A DNA stretch of 64,000 bases from Lachnospiraceae bacterium (GTDB taxonomy: Bacteria; Bacillota; Clostridia; Lachnospirales; Lachnospiraceae): NCBI GenBank assembly GCA_017500935.1, contig JAFVXW010000087.1, positions 62,001 to 126,000 of the forward strand, given 5' to 3'. The notes under the pieces were generated by a model that saw only the letters and a list, made by a program, of their open reading frames with translations, did not search any database and was not told where the DNA came from. Numbering within the stretch: position 1 is the stretch's first letter; every line of letters begins with the position of its first letter. Shown in pieces: positions 1 through 7,828 of the stretch. Position numbers and translations under genes: made by a program.

Positions 1-780
1 GCATTTGTGGGTGTTGATTATGTCATCCATGCAGCAGCATTAAAGCAGGTTCCTGCCTGTGAATACAACCCCAACGAGGCGATCAAGACCAATATCCACG
101 GTGCTATGAATATCATTGAAGCAGCACTGGATTCCGATGTTAAGAAAGTGGTGGCATTATCCACAGATAAAGCGGTAAATCCTGTAAACCTCTACGGCGG
201 AACCAAGCTTGTAAGCGATAAGCTTTTCATTGCTGCCAATGCATATGTGGGCAGCAAGGATGTGAATTTCTCCATCGTCAGATACGGCAATGTGGCAGGC
301 AGCCGCGGTTCTATCATCCCGCTGTTTAAGAAGCTGATCGCTGACGGCGTGGAAGAACTTCCGATCACAGATCTTCGCATGACCCGTTTCTGGATCAGTC
401 TGGAAGAAGGCGTACAGCTCGTGATCAAGGCGCTGGAAGAAGCAAAGGGCGGCGAGACCTTCATCAGCAAGATCCCTTCCTTTAAGATCACAGACCTGGC
501 AGAAGCAATGAAGCCCGGCTGCAAGATCAAGGAAATCGGTATCCGCCCCGGTGAGAAGCTTCATGAGATCATGGTAACAACCGAAGATTCCTTCACCACC
601 TATGAATATGAAAAGCATTATATCGTATATCCTCAGATGACCTGGAACAACAAACAGCAGCCTGATCTGAGCGGACACAAAGTAGAGGAAGGCTTTTCCT
701 ACAGCTCTGACAACAATACAGAGTGGCTGTCTGTGGAGGATATCAGAGAACTGCTTTCCAATCTGGAACTTGAGAAATGA
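1..780 (+). CDS. pseB: UDP-GlcNAc 4,6-dehydratase (inverting), 5' end cut by window
   Basis: The frame is open from base 1, so the N-terminal NAD-binding loop lies outside the window and 259 residues remain. They match PseB, the short-chain dehydrogenase that turns UDP-GlcNAc into the 4-keto-6-deoxy-L-hexose used for pseudaminic acid. Visible marks are VIHAAALKQVPACEYNP, the STDKA motif with the catalytic Asp-Lys pair, NLYGGTK with the Tyr-x3-Lys pair, and RPGEKLHE near the C terminus. The Tyr in NLYGGTK separates it from the large PglF/WbpM type, which has Met there (compare the gene at 18554). A strong hairpin terminator follows directly. The only other pseudaminic acid gene visible is pseG on the opposite strand; pseC, H, I and F would have to lie upstream. 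Cytoplasmic enzyme; family assignment is confident. Confidence 0.93.
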   Translation, partial: AFVGVDYVIHAAALKQVPACEYNPNEAIKTNIHGAMNIIEAALDSDVKKVVALSTDKAVNPVNLYGGTKLVSDKLFIAANAYVGSKDVNFSIVRYGNVAGSRGSIIPLFKKLIADGVEELPITDLRMTRFWISLEEGVQLVIKALEEAKGGETFISKIPSFKITDLAEAMKPGCKIKEIGIRPGEKLHEIMVTTEDSFTTYEYEKHYIVYPQMTWNNKQQPDLSGHKVEEGFSYSSDNNTEWLSVEDIRELLSNLELEK

Positions 781-788
781 TAAAAATG

Positions 789-823
789 CTCACCGGCGTC
801 ACAACAGACCCGGTGAGTTTTTT
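789..823 (+). terminator. Rho-independent terminator after pseB
   Basis: An 8-bp perfect stem CTCACCGG (789-796) pairs with CCGGTGAG (810-817) and is followed by a T tract TTTTTTAT. It lies nine bases after the pseB stop, so pseB ends a transcription unit here. Confidence 0.88.
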
Positions 824-862
824 ATACGAAAAGCGCACACTTTTTTATGAGAGGAATCGGCT

Positions 863-1894
863 TTGAAAAAATTAAGTATTATTGTGCCTGTTTATAATAT
901 GGCAGCAGACGGCAAACTGGAATATTGTCTGGAATCGCTGGTGAACCAGACACTTACCGATTATGAGATCATCGCAGTAGATGACTGTTCCACGGACAAT
1001 TCCCTGGAAATCTTAAAACAGTATGAAGCAAACTATCCGGATCGCTTCCGGGCAATCCATTCGGAAGTAAACAAGCGGCAGGGCGGTGCCAAGAATATCG
1101 GATTGTCCCTTGCGCAGGGAGAGTGGATCGGTTTCATTGACAGCGATGACTGGATCACACCGGATATGTATGAGAAGCTGCTTGCGCGTGCTGAGGAAAC
1201 CGGCGCCGATATGGTCGGCTGTGACTATCATCTGACAGAAGAGCACAGCATGAAGATCGGACAGATCGTTGCCAATGGCAAAGCAGAACAAAGCGGTGTT
1301 CTGACACCTGACAAGTATCGTTCCCTGATTTTAGACAGCGGCAGTCTGGTGGTGAAGGTGTACCGCCGGGAAATTTTCATGGATCATAATATCCGTTTTC
1401 CGGAGCATATTTTCTATGAAGACAATGCGGTAAGTGATGCCATTATGCTGCATGCAAAGCATTATGAATATATTCCCGAACCCATGTATTATTATTATCA
1501 GCATGCGGCATCCACGGTGCATACCATCAATGTTTCCAGATTAAATGACCGTATGGAAGCCGGACGCGGCATTCTGCGGGAAGCAAAGCGTTTTGGGTAT
1601 CTGGAGGAGTATCGTCCGGAGATCTGCTTTGAGTTTACAAGACTTTTTTATATCAATACGCTGTTTTCCTATGTGGTGGGAAAAGGATATCGTTCTCCCG
1701 GGTTTATTAAAAAGATGGGAGATGAGATGCGGGAGGCATTTCCCGATTTTCAGAAGAATCCATACTATCAGGCACAGGTGAATCCGGAAGAAAAGAAACT
1801 GATCGCCATGCAGCAGAAGTCCACACTGCTTTTCCTGATGTATTATAAGCTTTTGTGGACTTACCGCATTCTGCGTAAAAAAATCGGAAAGTGA
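863..1894 (+). CDS. GT2 family glycosyltransferase
   Basis: A 343-residue GT-A fold transferase. The N terminus reads LSIIVPVYNM, followed by VDDCSTDNS (nucleotide-binding Asp pair) and IDSDDW, the DxD-type metal site. The C-terminal third is helical and ends in a basic stretch, without clear membrane helices, so it is probably a peripheral cytoplasmic enzyme adding one sugar from a nucleotide donor. The start is TTG at 863, supported by a GAGAGGA-type ribosome binding site about eight bases upstream and by the position of the IIVPVYN strand. It sits between the pseB terminator and a convergent pseG. Donor and acceptor cannot be deduced from sequence. Confidence 0.85.
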   Translation: MKKLSIIVPVYNMAADGKLEYCLESLVNQTLTDYEIIAVDDCSTDNSLEILKQYEANYPDRFRAIHSEVNKRQGGAKNIGLSLAQGEWIGFIDSDDWITPDMYEKLLARAEETGADMVGCDYHLTEEHSMKIGQIVANGKAEQSGVLTPDKYRSLILDSGSLVVKVYRREIFMDHNIRFPEHIFYEDNAVSDAIMLHAKHYEYIPEPMYYYYQHAASTVHTINVSRLNDRMEAGRGILREAKRFGYLEEYRPEICFEFTRLFYINTLFSYVVGKGYRSPGFIKKMGDEMREAFPDFQKNPYYQAQVNPEEKKLIAMQQKSTLLFLMYYKLLWTYRILRKKIGK

Positions 1895-1920
1895 ATGGAT
1901 TACCAATAAATGTAAAATAA

Positions 1921-1958
1921 AAACGGAGTCTGCCGGGAAAAACCGACAGGCTCCGTTT
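1921..1958. terminator. Bidirectional terminator between GT2 and pseG
   Basis: A 16-bp stem with one mismatch and one wobble pair: AAACGGAG plus TCTGCCGG (1921-1936) pairs with CCGACAGG plus CTCCGTTT (1943-1958) around a GAAAAA loop. On the minus strand the stem is followed by TTTTTATTTTA, so it should stop pseG transcription; on the plus strand the T run is only three long. It separates two convergent genes. Confidence 0.85.
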
Positions 1959-1973
1959 GATATAAATGCAGTA

Positions 1974-3023
1974 TTAAAGCTTCAGCAGGGCACCGGCAAT
2001 ACGGTTGGCACCTGCGCCGTCGATTGCCATGCGCATCCTGAAGGACTGATCGGTACGCTGTGCAGGGGTAAGGGCGAGAAGCTTGAGCGTTTCTGCTGTA
2101 TGGAAGATAAAATCTTTGTTTGTGCGGATATCACCTGCGGTGGGGATCAGATCTGCCGCGGCAAAATCCCGGATGCCGGGAAGGTGATTATCTGTAAAGG
2201 CAAAGCTGACTGTCGGCACACCGATGGCGCAAAGCTCGTACAAGGTAGTGCCGCCGGCAGAAAGTGCCAGATCGCATTCAGCCATAAGAGAGGCCATGTT
2301 CTTTACATTTTCGTGTATCTGCACGCGTGAATCGGATGCGGCATAAGAAAGCAGTCTTTCACGGGACTGATGCACCGGCCCGGTCATCATATGAAAACAG
2401 GTATCTTTCCAGAAGGGGTCTGCAAGAAGGCTTTCCAGAAGATCGGCGGCGATATACCAGGGGTCAGTGGCACCAGTGGAGATCAGCACATCCTTAACCT
2501 GTTCCCAGACATGGTACTGCTGCAGGGAAAATTGTTCCCGAAGCGGCGTATAGGCAGCGCCGGTGAGAATGCGGCGGGCATTTTGGTAAAAGGAGGTATT
2601 TGGTGAAAGGTCGTAATTGATCACCAGATCCACGGGGGCATCAAAGCTTTGCAGATCATCCAGATAGGCAAGCGGACACAGGCCCTGCAATGCCTCAAAA
2701 TAAGCGGCGGTGGCAAAATAGGAGTCTACCAGCATGCATTGCGGCTTCTGTGCGGTCAGAATCCGGGAAAGCACCGGAATTTCAGCTTCCAGATCATCAT
2801 AAGCAGTCTGCAGATGGACGATGGGAAAGGCATGGGAAGAGATCTCTTCCGGTGTAAACATATTTCGCAGCATTTCTATGGAAGTCGGGTCAGAGACGAT
2901 AAAAACCGGCAGAACTTCCTTTTTTCTCAGCGCGCGTGCAATGGTCAGGCAGCGCATCAGATGACCGGAAGCAATCTGCGGATTGCCGTCTGCCCGCAGA
3001 TAGATCATTTTCTGGGTATCCAT
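1974..3023 (-). CDS. pseG: UDP-2,4-diacetamido-2,4,6-trideoxy-L-altropyranose hydrolase
   Basis: A 349-residue GT-B fold hydrolase that removes UDP from the altrose intermediate in pseudaminic acid synthesis. Its N terminus, IYLRADGNPQIASGHLMRC, matches PseG; His21 corresponds to the catalytic His of the family (His17 in the Campylobacter enzyme as I recall). The C-terminal half carries LALSAGGTTLYELCAIGVP, the UDP-binding region. The ATG at 3023 is chosen over an in-frame ATG 99 bases upstream because the extra 33 residues are not family-like and an AAAGGA site precedes 3023. It is the only minus-strand gene in the window. Its presence next to pseB implies that the remaining pse genes lie beyond the left edge. 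Confidence 0.9.
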   Translation of the reverse strand: MDTQKMIYLRADGNPQIASGHLMRCLTIARALRKKEVLPVFIVSDPTSIEMLRNMFTPEEISSHAFPIVHLQTAYDDLEAEIPVLSRILTAQKPQCMLVDSYFATAAYFEALQGLCPLAYLDDLQSFDAPVDLVINYDLSPNTSFYQNARRILTGAAYTPLREQFSLQQYHVWEQVKDVLISTGATDPWYIAADLLESLLADPFWKDTCFHMMTGPVHQSRERLLSYAASDSRVQIHENVKNMASLMAECDLALSAGGTTLYELCAIGVPTVSFAFTDNHLPGIRDFAAADLIPTAGDIRTNKDFIFHTAETLKLLALTPAQRTDQSFRMRMAIDGAGANRIAGALLKL

Positions 3024-3115
3024 GGTCAGGGAAAATCCTTTCTTTTTGTATATACAGATATCAGTAAAAACCATAACAAGCATAGCACAATTTGGGGAAG
3101 TTGGACAGGGAGACA

Positions 3116-3144
3116 GTGACAAAAAAGTAAATTCCGTTTATAAT
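3116..3144 (+). promoter_or_regulatory. Sigma-A type promoter upstream of the CotH-like gene
   Basis: GTGACA (3116-3121) and TATAAT (3139-3144) are separated by 17 bases, close to the housekeeping consensus. The element lies 38 bases before the CotH-like start codon in the divergent gap after pseG. Confidence 0.7.
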
Positions 3145-3182
3145 GGGAACGAATCCACTCGGAAAAAGGAAAATACAGAAAT

Positions 3183-4820
3183 ATGATTCAAAATGAGAAT
3201 AGAAAACAGCATAACAAAAGAGACAAGCGCTGGCTTCCCCTTATGGCACTGCTTTTAACGGAAGCATTTGCACTTTCGATCGCAGCGCAGTCCTATCTGT
3301 CAAAAGCGGCAGGGTCAGCAGATGTGAAATTGTGGGAGACAGAAAATGGAAGTTACCTTTTTTTGCCTTCCTGGGCCAATGCGGCGGCTGAAAAGGACAA
3401 ATATGCGGACCGTCAGGATCTGACCGTTATGCAGTCACAAAATCTGCCTTCCGTGGAGATTGATACGTTAAGCGGGTCTCTGGATGCGGTACGCGAAGAT
3501 AAAGAGGCAAAAGAAAGCGCATCCGTGGTGATCACGCTGGCAGACGGCACAACGCATTATGCGGGCAGAATCTCAGAATTTTCCACAAGGGGAAATTCCA
3601 CCTGGGCACTGGATAAAAAGCCGTTCCAGTTTAAACTGCAGGAGGCTGCGGATCTGTTTGGAATGGGAAGTGACAGAAGCTGGGTACTTTTGGCCAATGG
3701 ATATGATGAAACAGGTATCCGCAACAGCCTCGCCTTATGGCTGGCGCAGCAGGCCGGGATTGCCTATACTCCGGAGAGTCAGCTGGTGGATCTGTACTGC
3801 AACGGTGAATATCAGGGCTGTTATCTTTTGTGCGAAAAAATACAGGCAGACAATGCCCGTGTGGATATCGGAGAAGGTTTTTTGCTGCAGAGAGAAATTG
3901 AAGAGCGCTATCAGATTGCCTATTATCTGGAAGGACAGGCGGGATTTTGCACAGAGCGGGGAGAATATTATCTGATCGAAAGCCCAAAGATGCCGGATCA
4001 GGAGCAGGTGGACGCCATTGCGGCTCTGGTACAGGCGGCAGAGGATGCAGTTTATGCAAAGGACGGCAGACATCCCCAGACAGGGCTTTTGTTTACGGAA
4101 TATCTGGATCTTAATTCCTTTGTACAGAAATATCTGCTGGAGGAAGTGACCAAAAATTATGACGGCGGTGTAACAAGCTCCTTTTACTATGTACCGGAGG
4201 GAGAGAACAAACTGTATGCAGGTCCTCCCTGGGACTATGATGTGTGCTGGGGAAACTGTATGCTGGATGAGATCAACAGCAATCCCCAGGGGGTGACAGA
4301 ACTGACCGACCATATTCTGGGAACGGATCTGTACCGCGCCCTGATGGATCAGGAGATTTTTTACCGGCAGGTGGTGACAGATTTTGAAAATATCTGGCTT
4401 CCGCTTCTTAGGCAGCTGTCTGATTCTGTGATCGAACAGGCCAGTGCCTATTCAGAAGCATCCATGCAGATGGATCATATTCGCTGGCAGGATATGATAA
4501 ACCGTTATCAGTATTATGAATCCTATGAGGATAATGTACGTTATCTGCAGTATTTTGTGGAAACACGCACCCAATATCTGGAAGAAGTGTGGACAGGCGG
4601 CAAAGAATACCACAGACTTACACTGCTGGTGGAGGATGTGCCGTGGAAAAAGCTGTATATCAAAGACGGTGCAGTGGCAGGGGAATTGCCGGTGCCATAT
4701 CTGGAAGACCATATTTTTGCCGGATGGTATACGCAAAGCGGCGTAAAATATGACCCCTACAGGCCGGTTTTTGAAGAGCTGGTGCTGACCCCTTTGTGGC
4801 AGGAGCCGGAAGCTCAATAG
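3183..4820 (+). CDS. CotH-family protein kinase with C-terminal Listeria-Bacteroides repeat
   Basis: A 545-residue extracytoplasmic protein. Residues 17-37 form a signal peptide or membrane anchor (basic KRDKRW, then LPLMALLLTEAFALSI). Residues about 115-420 are a CotH domain: RGNSTW, WVLLANGYDETGIRNSLA, YLLCEKI and GPPWDYDVCWGN, with Asp351 and Asp353 as probable metal ligands. CotH proteins are atypical kinases that phosphorylate spore coat or secreted proteins. The tail, with IFAGWYTQSG and LTPLW, looks like one InlB B-type repeat often found in Clostridia surface proteins. It has its own promoter and sits at the head of the glycan genes, so a role in modifying a surface protein or glycan is an inference. 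Confidence 0.85.
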   Translation: MIQNENRKQHNKRDKRWLPLMALLLTEAFALSIAAQSYLSKAAGSADVKLWETENGSYLFLPSWANAAAEKDKYADRQDLTVMQSQNLPSVEIDTLSGSLDAVREDKEAKESASVVITLADGTTHYAGRISEFSTRGNSTWALDKKPFQFKLQEAADLFGMGSDRSWVLLANGYDETGIRNSLALWLAQQAGIAYTPESQLVDLYCNGEYQGCYLLCEKIQADNARVDIGEGFLLQREIEERYQIAYYLEGQAGFCTERGEYYLIESPKMPDQEQVDAIAALVQAAEDAVYAKDGRHPQTGLLFTEYLDLNSFVQKYLLEEVTKNYDGGVTSSFYYVPEGENKLYAGPPWDYDVCWGNCMLDEINSNPQGVTELTDHILGTDLYRALMDQEIFYRQVVTDFENIWLPLLRQLSDSVIEQASAYSEASMQMDHIRWQDMINRYQYYESYEDNVRYLQYFVETRTQYLEEVWTGGKEYHRLTLLVEDVPWKKLYIKDGAVAGELPVPYLEDHIFAGWYTQSGVKYDPYRPVFEELVLTPLWQEPEAQ

Positions 4821-4883
4821 CTGGTGGAATGCTAAAAAACGGAAATTATGATAAAGCCGGGACATCTGAGTGTCCTGCGATAC

Positions 4884-4913
4884 TTGCAATCAGTATGTGT
4901 TATATGATAAAAT
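4884..4913 (+). promoter_or_regulatory. Possible promoter upstream of the first ABC flippase
   Basis: TTGCAA (4884-4889) and TAAAAT (4908-4913) are 18 bases apart, and TGA directly before the -10 forms an extended TGn element. It lies about 50 bases before the ABC gene start within an AT-rich gap. Several overlapping AT-rich -10 candidates follow, so the exact element is uncertain. Confidence 0.5.
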
Positions 4914-4962
4914 AATATGATATTATATTATGCCGATACTATGCGGCTGAGAGGAAAAACTG

Positions 4963-6714
4963 ATGGCAAAAATATTCAAGAAGATGATGGTGCTTCTGAA
5001 CCGGAAGCAGAAATATAAAATGGTGCAGATCCTGATCATGATGGTCGTTGGCGCGATACTGGAGACTGCCAGTGTCGGTCTGGTGGTGCCTGCGATCCAG
5101 ATGGTAATGGATCCGACCTGCGTGGAGGGTGACGGCATCATTGCGCAGATTTACAGAGCACTTGGATTTACAAGTCCCACAAGATTTACAACGCTGATCC
5201 TTGTACTGATCATTCTGGGATTTGTGCTGAAAAATGTATTTTTATATTTTCAGAATGTGGTGCAGCTGCGTTTTGCATACACGAATCAGTTTGAAACTTC
5301 CCAGCGCATGATGATCAATTTCATGAAGCGTCCTTATGAGTATTATCTGAATGCGGACACTTCCGTGATCCAGCGTGTGATCACTTCTGACGTCAACAAT
5401 ATGTACGGTCTGATCCTGGCAGTGCTGCAGCTGACCAGTGAGCTGATCATTTTCGGCCTTCTGGCTGTGACATTGACTACGATCGCACCGCAGATGATCC
5501 TGACAGTGGCATCTCTTCTTGTAGTGACGCTGATCATTATCAAATGTGTGTTAAAGCCGATCATGTATAAGGCCGGTATTGAAAATCAGGATTACTACAG
5601 CGGACTGTATAAGTGGATCGAAGAGTCCGTTATGGGTATCAAAGAGATCAAGATCGCCAACAAGGAAAACTATTTTATCACCGAGTACGGGAAATGCGGC
5701 CAGGGATATGTGAGTGCCGTTCAGAGATACAATATTTTCAATGCAACGCCCCGTCTGCTGATCGAGACAGTATGTATGGCGGGTCTGATTCTGTATCTGA
5801 TCCTGATGATCTTATCCGGCGAGAATATCGCCAGCATGGTGGGGCAGATCGGTGCCTTTGGTGTGGCAGCGATGCGTCTTTTACCCTCTGCCAACCGTAT
5901 CAACAACTATCTGACCCAGATTTCTTACTTTGAACCCTTCTTTATGGGTGTAACGGACAATCTGCAGGAAGAGATCCATGACGAAACCATGATCTACGAC
6001 ATGGATACCTACCGTAAAAAACATGATGTGGAAAAGCTGCCTGTCAAAGAAAAGATTGAACTGAAGGATATTGTATACCGTTATCCCAATTCTGAGGCAC
6101 TGATCTTTGATCATGCCAGTATGGAAGTGCCTGTGGGAGCAGCAGTCGGTATCGTGGGAACTTCCGGTTCCGGTAAAACAACCATTGTGGATATTATGCT
6201 GGGACTTCTGGATATCCAGAACGGACAGATTCTGGCCGACGGCGTGGAGGTGCGTGATCATTACGAAGGCTGGTTAAAAAACATTGGTTATATTCCGCAG
6301 ACAATTTTTATGATCGATTCCACTATCCGCAAAAATGTGGCATTTGGCTATGCGGATGAAGATATTGATGATGCAAAAGTGTGGGAAGCACTCAAAAAAG
6401 CGCAGCTGGATGAATTTGTACGCGGTCTCCCCGAGGGTCTTGATACCAGTATTGGTGAAAGAGGTATCCGTATTTCCGGCGGACAGCGTCAGCGTATCGG
6501 CATTGCCAGAGCTTTATTTGAAGATCCGGAAGTGCTGGTGCTGGACGAAGCAACTAGTGCGCTGGACAATGAGACGGAGGCTGCGATCATGGATTCCATC
6601 AACAGCCTGCACGGTCAGAAAACACTGGTTATCATTGCCCATCGTCTGCAGACCATCGAAAAATGTGATATGGTCTACAGGGTGGAAGAGGGACAGATCA
6701 AGAGAGAACGTTAA
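4963..6714 (+). CDS. PglK-like ABC flippase for lipid-linked oligosaccharide (copy 1)
   Basis: A 583-residue fused ABC exporter half-transporter. Residues 1-335 hold about six membrane helices; the opening (KKMMVLLNRKQKYK, then a helix with GAILETASVGLVVPAI) resembles PglK, the Campylobacter flippase for lipid-linked oligosaccharides. The ATPase domain follows: Walker A GTSGSGKT (399-406), signature SGGQRQR (505-511), Walker B ending in Asp528-Glu529, and H-loop His560. All catalytic residues are present. It would act as a homodimer in the cytoplasmic membrane. A paralogue of the same layout lies at 46010. No Wzx-type flippase is seen, so these ABC proteins probably move the undecaprenyl-linked glycans. 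MsbA-like export of another lipid is an alternative. Confidence 0.87.
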   Translation: MAKIFKKMMVLLNRKQKYKMVQILIMMVVGAILETASVGLVVPAIQMVMDPTCVEGDGIIAQIYRALGFTSPTRFTTLILVLIILGFVLKNVFLYFQNVVQLRFAYTNQFETSQRMMINFMKRPYEYYLNADTSVIQRVITSDVNNMYGLILAVLQLTSELIIFGLLAVTLTTIAPQMILTVASLLVVTLIIIKCVLKPIMYKAGIENQDYYSGLYKWIEESVMGIKEIKIANKENYFITEYGKCGQGYVSAVQRYNIFNATPRLLIETVCMAGLILYLILMILSGENIASMVGQIGAFGVAAMRLLPSANRINNYLTQISYFEPFFMGVTDNLQEEIHDETMIYDMDTYRKKHDVEKLPVKEKIELKDIVYRYPNSEALIFDHASMEVPVGAAVGIVGTSGSGKTTIVDIMLGLLDIQNGQILADGVEVRDHYEGWLKNIGYIPQTIFMIDSTIRKNVAFGYADEDIDDAKVWEALKKAQLDEFVRGLPEGLDTSIGERGIRISGGQRQRIGIARALFEDPEVLVLDEATSALDNETEAAIMDSINSLHGQKTLVIIAHRLQTIEKCDMVYRVEEGQIKRER

Positions 6715-6762
6715 AAACAGCATCGATAAGGATGTCAGACAGTATGGGAAAAGGAGGGCAGG

Positions 6763-7827
6763 ATGAGCAAAAAAACAAGACAGACCAATTTTGAATTACT
6801 GCGTATTGCTGCCATGTTCATGGTAATGATCCTGCATTATCTTCTGCGTACAGGTCTGCTTCCGGAGGCAGGAGAAGTGCCGGGCGGCAAAGGAAGTGCT
6901 GCCGTGATCGCAGAGTCTTTCTGCGTGGTGGCAGTCAATGTATATGTGCTCATCAGCGGTTATTTTCTGTCGGCAGCTGCTTTTTCCTGGAAACGCATCG
7001 CTGCTGTCATCGGACAGGTATTGTTTTATGCGCTGCTGATTCCGCCGGTACTGGTTATTCTGGGACTTCTGGATGTACAGAAGCTGACGGATGTGTATCA
7101 TCTGTGGAACTGCCTGTTCCCGGTGCAGACAGGACATTACTGGTTTGTCAGTGCATATATTGTGATGTGCCTGTTTTCACCTCTTATAAATGCTGCAATA
7201 TGGCAGCTGGAGCCCAAATGCTTCGCCAAAATACTGGCGGGGCTTTTGCTGTTTTTTTCCATTGGCAAAACGATCAGCCCGCTGCAGTTTGCAACGGACA
7301 GATACGGCTATGAATACGGCTGGTTTTTATGTGTGTATCTGATCGGTGCATGGATCAGAAGATTTGGTTTTCAATGGATGAAAAATATCCGCAGGGCACT
7401 GGCAGTGTATCTGGGAAGCGTATTGCTGACAGCCGGTATGGAACTGGCGCTTTTGGGATTGGCGGTACGTATTCCGGCACTGACTTATTATGCATCTGTT
7501 CCGTTTCACTATAATTTCCTGCCCTGCATCACAGGCGCGGTGGGATTGTTTGCCTGCTTTTATTACATGCGGATTCCGGACGGAGCAGCAGCAAAGATCG
7601 TCAGCTTTTTTGCGCCGGCAGCCTTTGGCGTATATCTGATCCATGAGCATGTGGATGTTTCGCTGAATTGGTGCAGATGGATGACAGAGTGGACCGGTTT
7701 TGCGGGTCCTGTGATCCTGATCCCTGCGTTTACAGGGTGTCTTTTGATCGATAAGCTGCGGGCAGTGTTGTTTGGATGGATTGGTTTGGCTGCGAAAGCG
7801 GCATTAAAACATAAAAAGGAGGCATGA
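6763..7827 (+). CDS. Membrane acyltransferase (acyltransferase 3 family)
   Basis: A 354-residue polytopic protein with about ten hydrophobic helices. The N terminus, RQTNFELLRIAAMFMVMILHY, is the family signature: the NxELLRxxA stretch followed by the conserved His in the first helix. These proteins move acetyl or other acyl groups onto sugars of exopolysaccharide, O-antigen or peptidoglycan. The ATG is preceded by AAAAGGAGGG. It begins 49 bases after the flippase stop and ends one base before the next gene, so the three genes form an operon. Likely role: O-acetylation of the locus glycan; the acceptor is unknown. Confidence 0.85.
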   Translation: MSKKTRQTNFELLRIAAMFMVMILHYLLRTGLLPEAGEVPGGKGSAAVIAESFCVVAVNVYVLISGYFLSAAAFSWKRIAAVIGQVLFYALLIPPVLVILGLLDVQKLTDVYHLWNCLFPVQTGHYWFVSAYIVMCLFSPLINAAIWQLEPKCFAKILAGLLLFFSIGKTISPLQFATDRYGYEYGWFLCVYLIGAWIRRFGFQWMKNIRRALAVYLGSVLLTAGMELALLGLAVRIPALTYYASVPFHYNFLPCITGAVGLFACFYYMRIPDGAAAKIVSFFAPAAFGVYLIHEHVDVSLNWCRWMTEWTGFAGPVILIPAFTGCLLIDKLRAVLFGWIGLAAKAALKHKKEA

Positions 7828-7828
7828 G

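Noticed and set aside
157..678. Minus-strand open frame opposite pseB
   Set aside because: Cys/His-rich, low-complexity translation typical of an antisense shadow; pseB is clearly the real gene.
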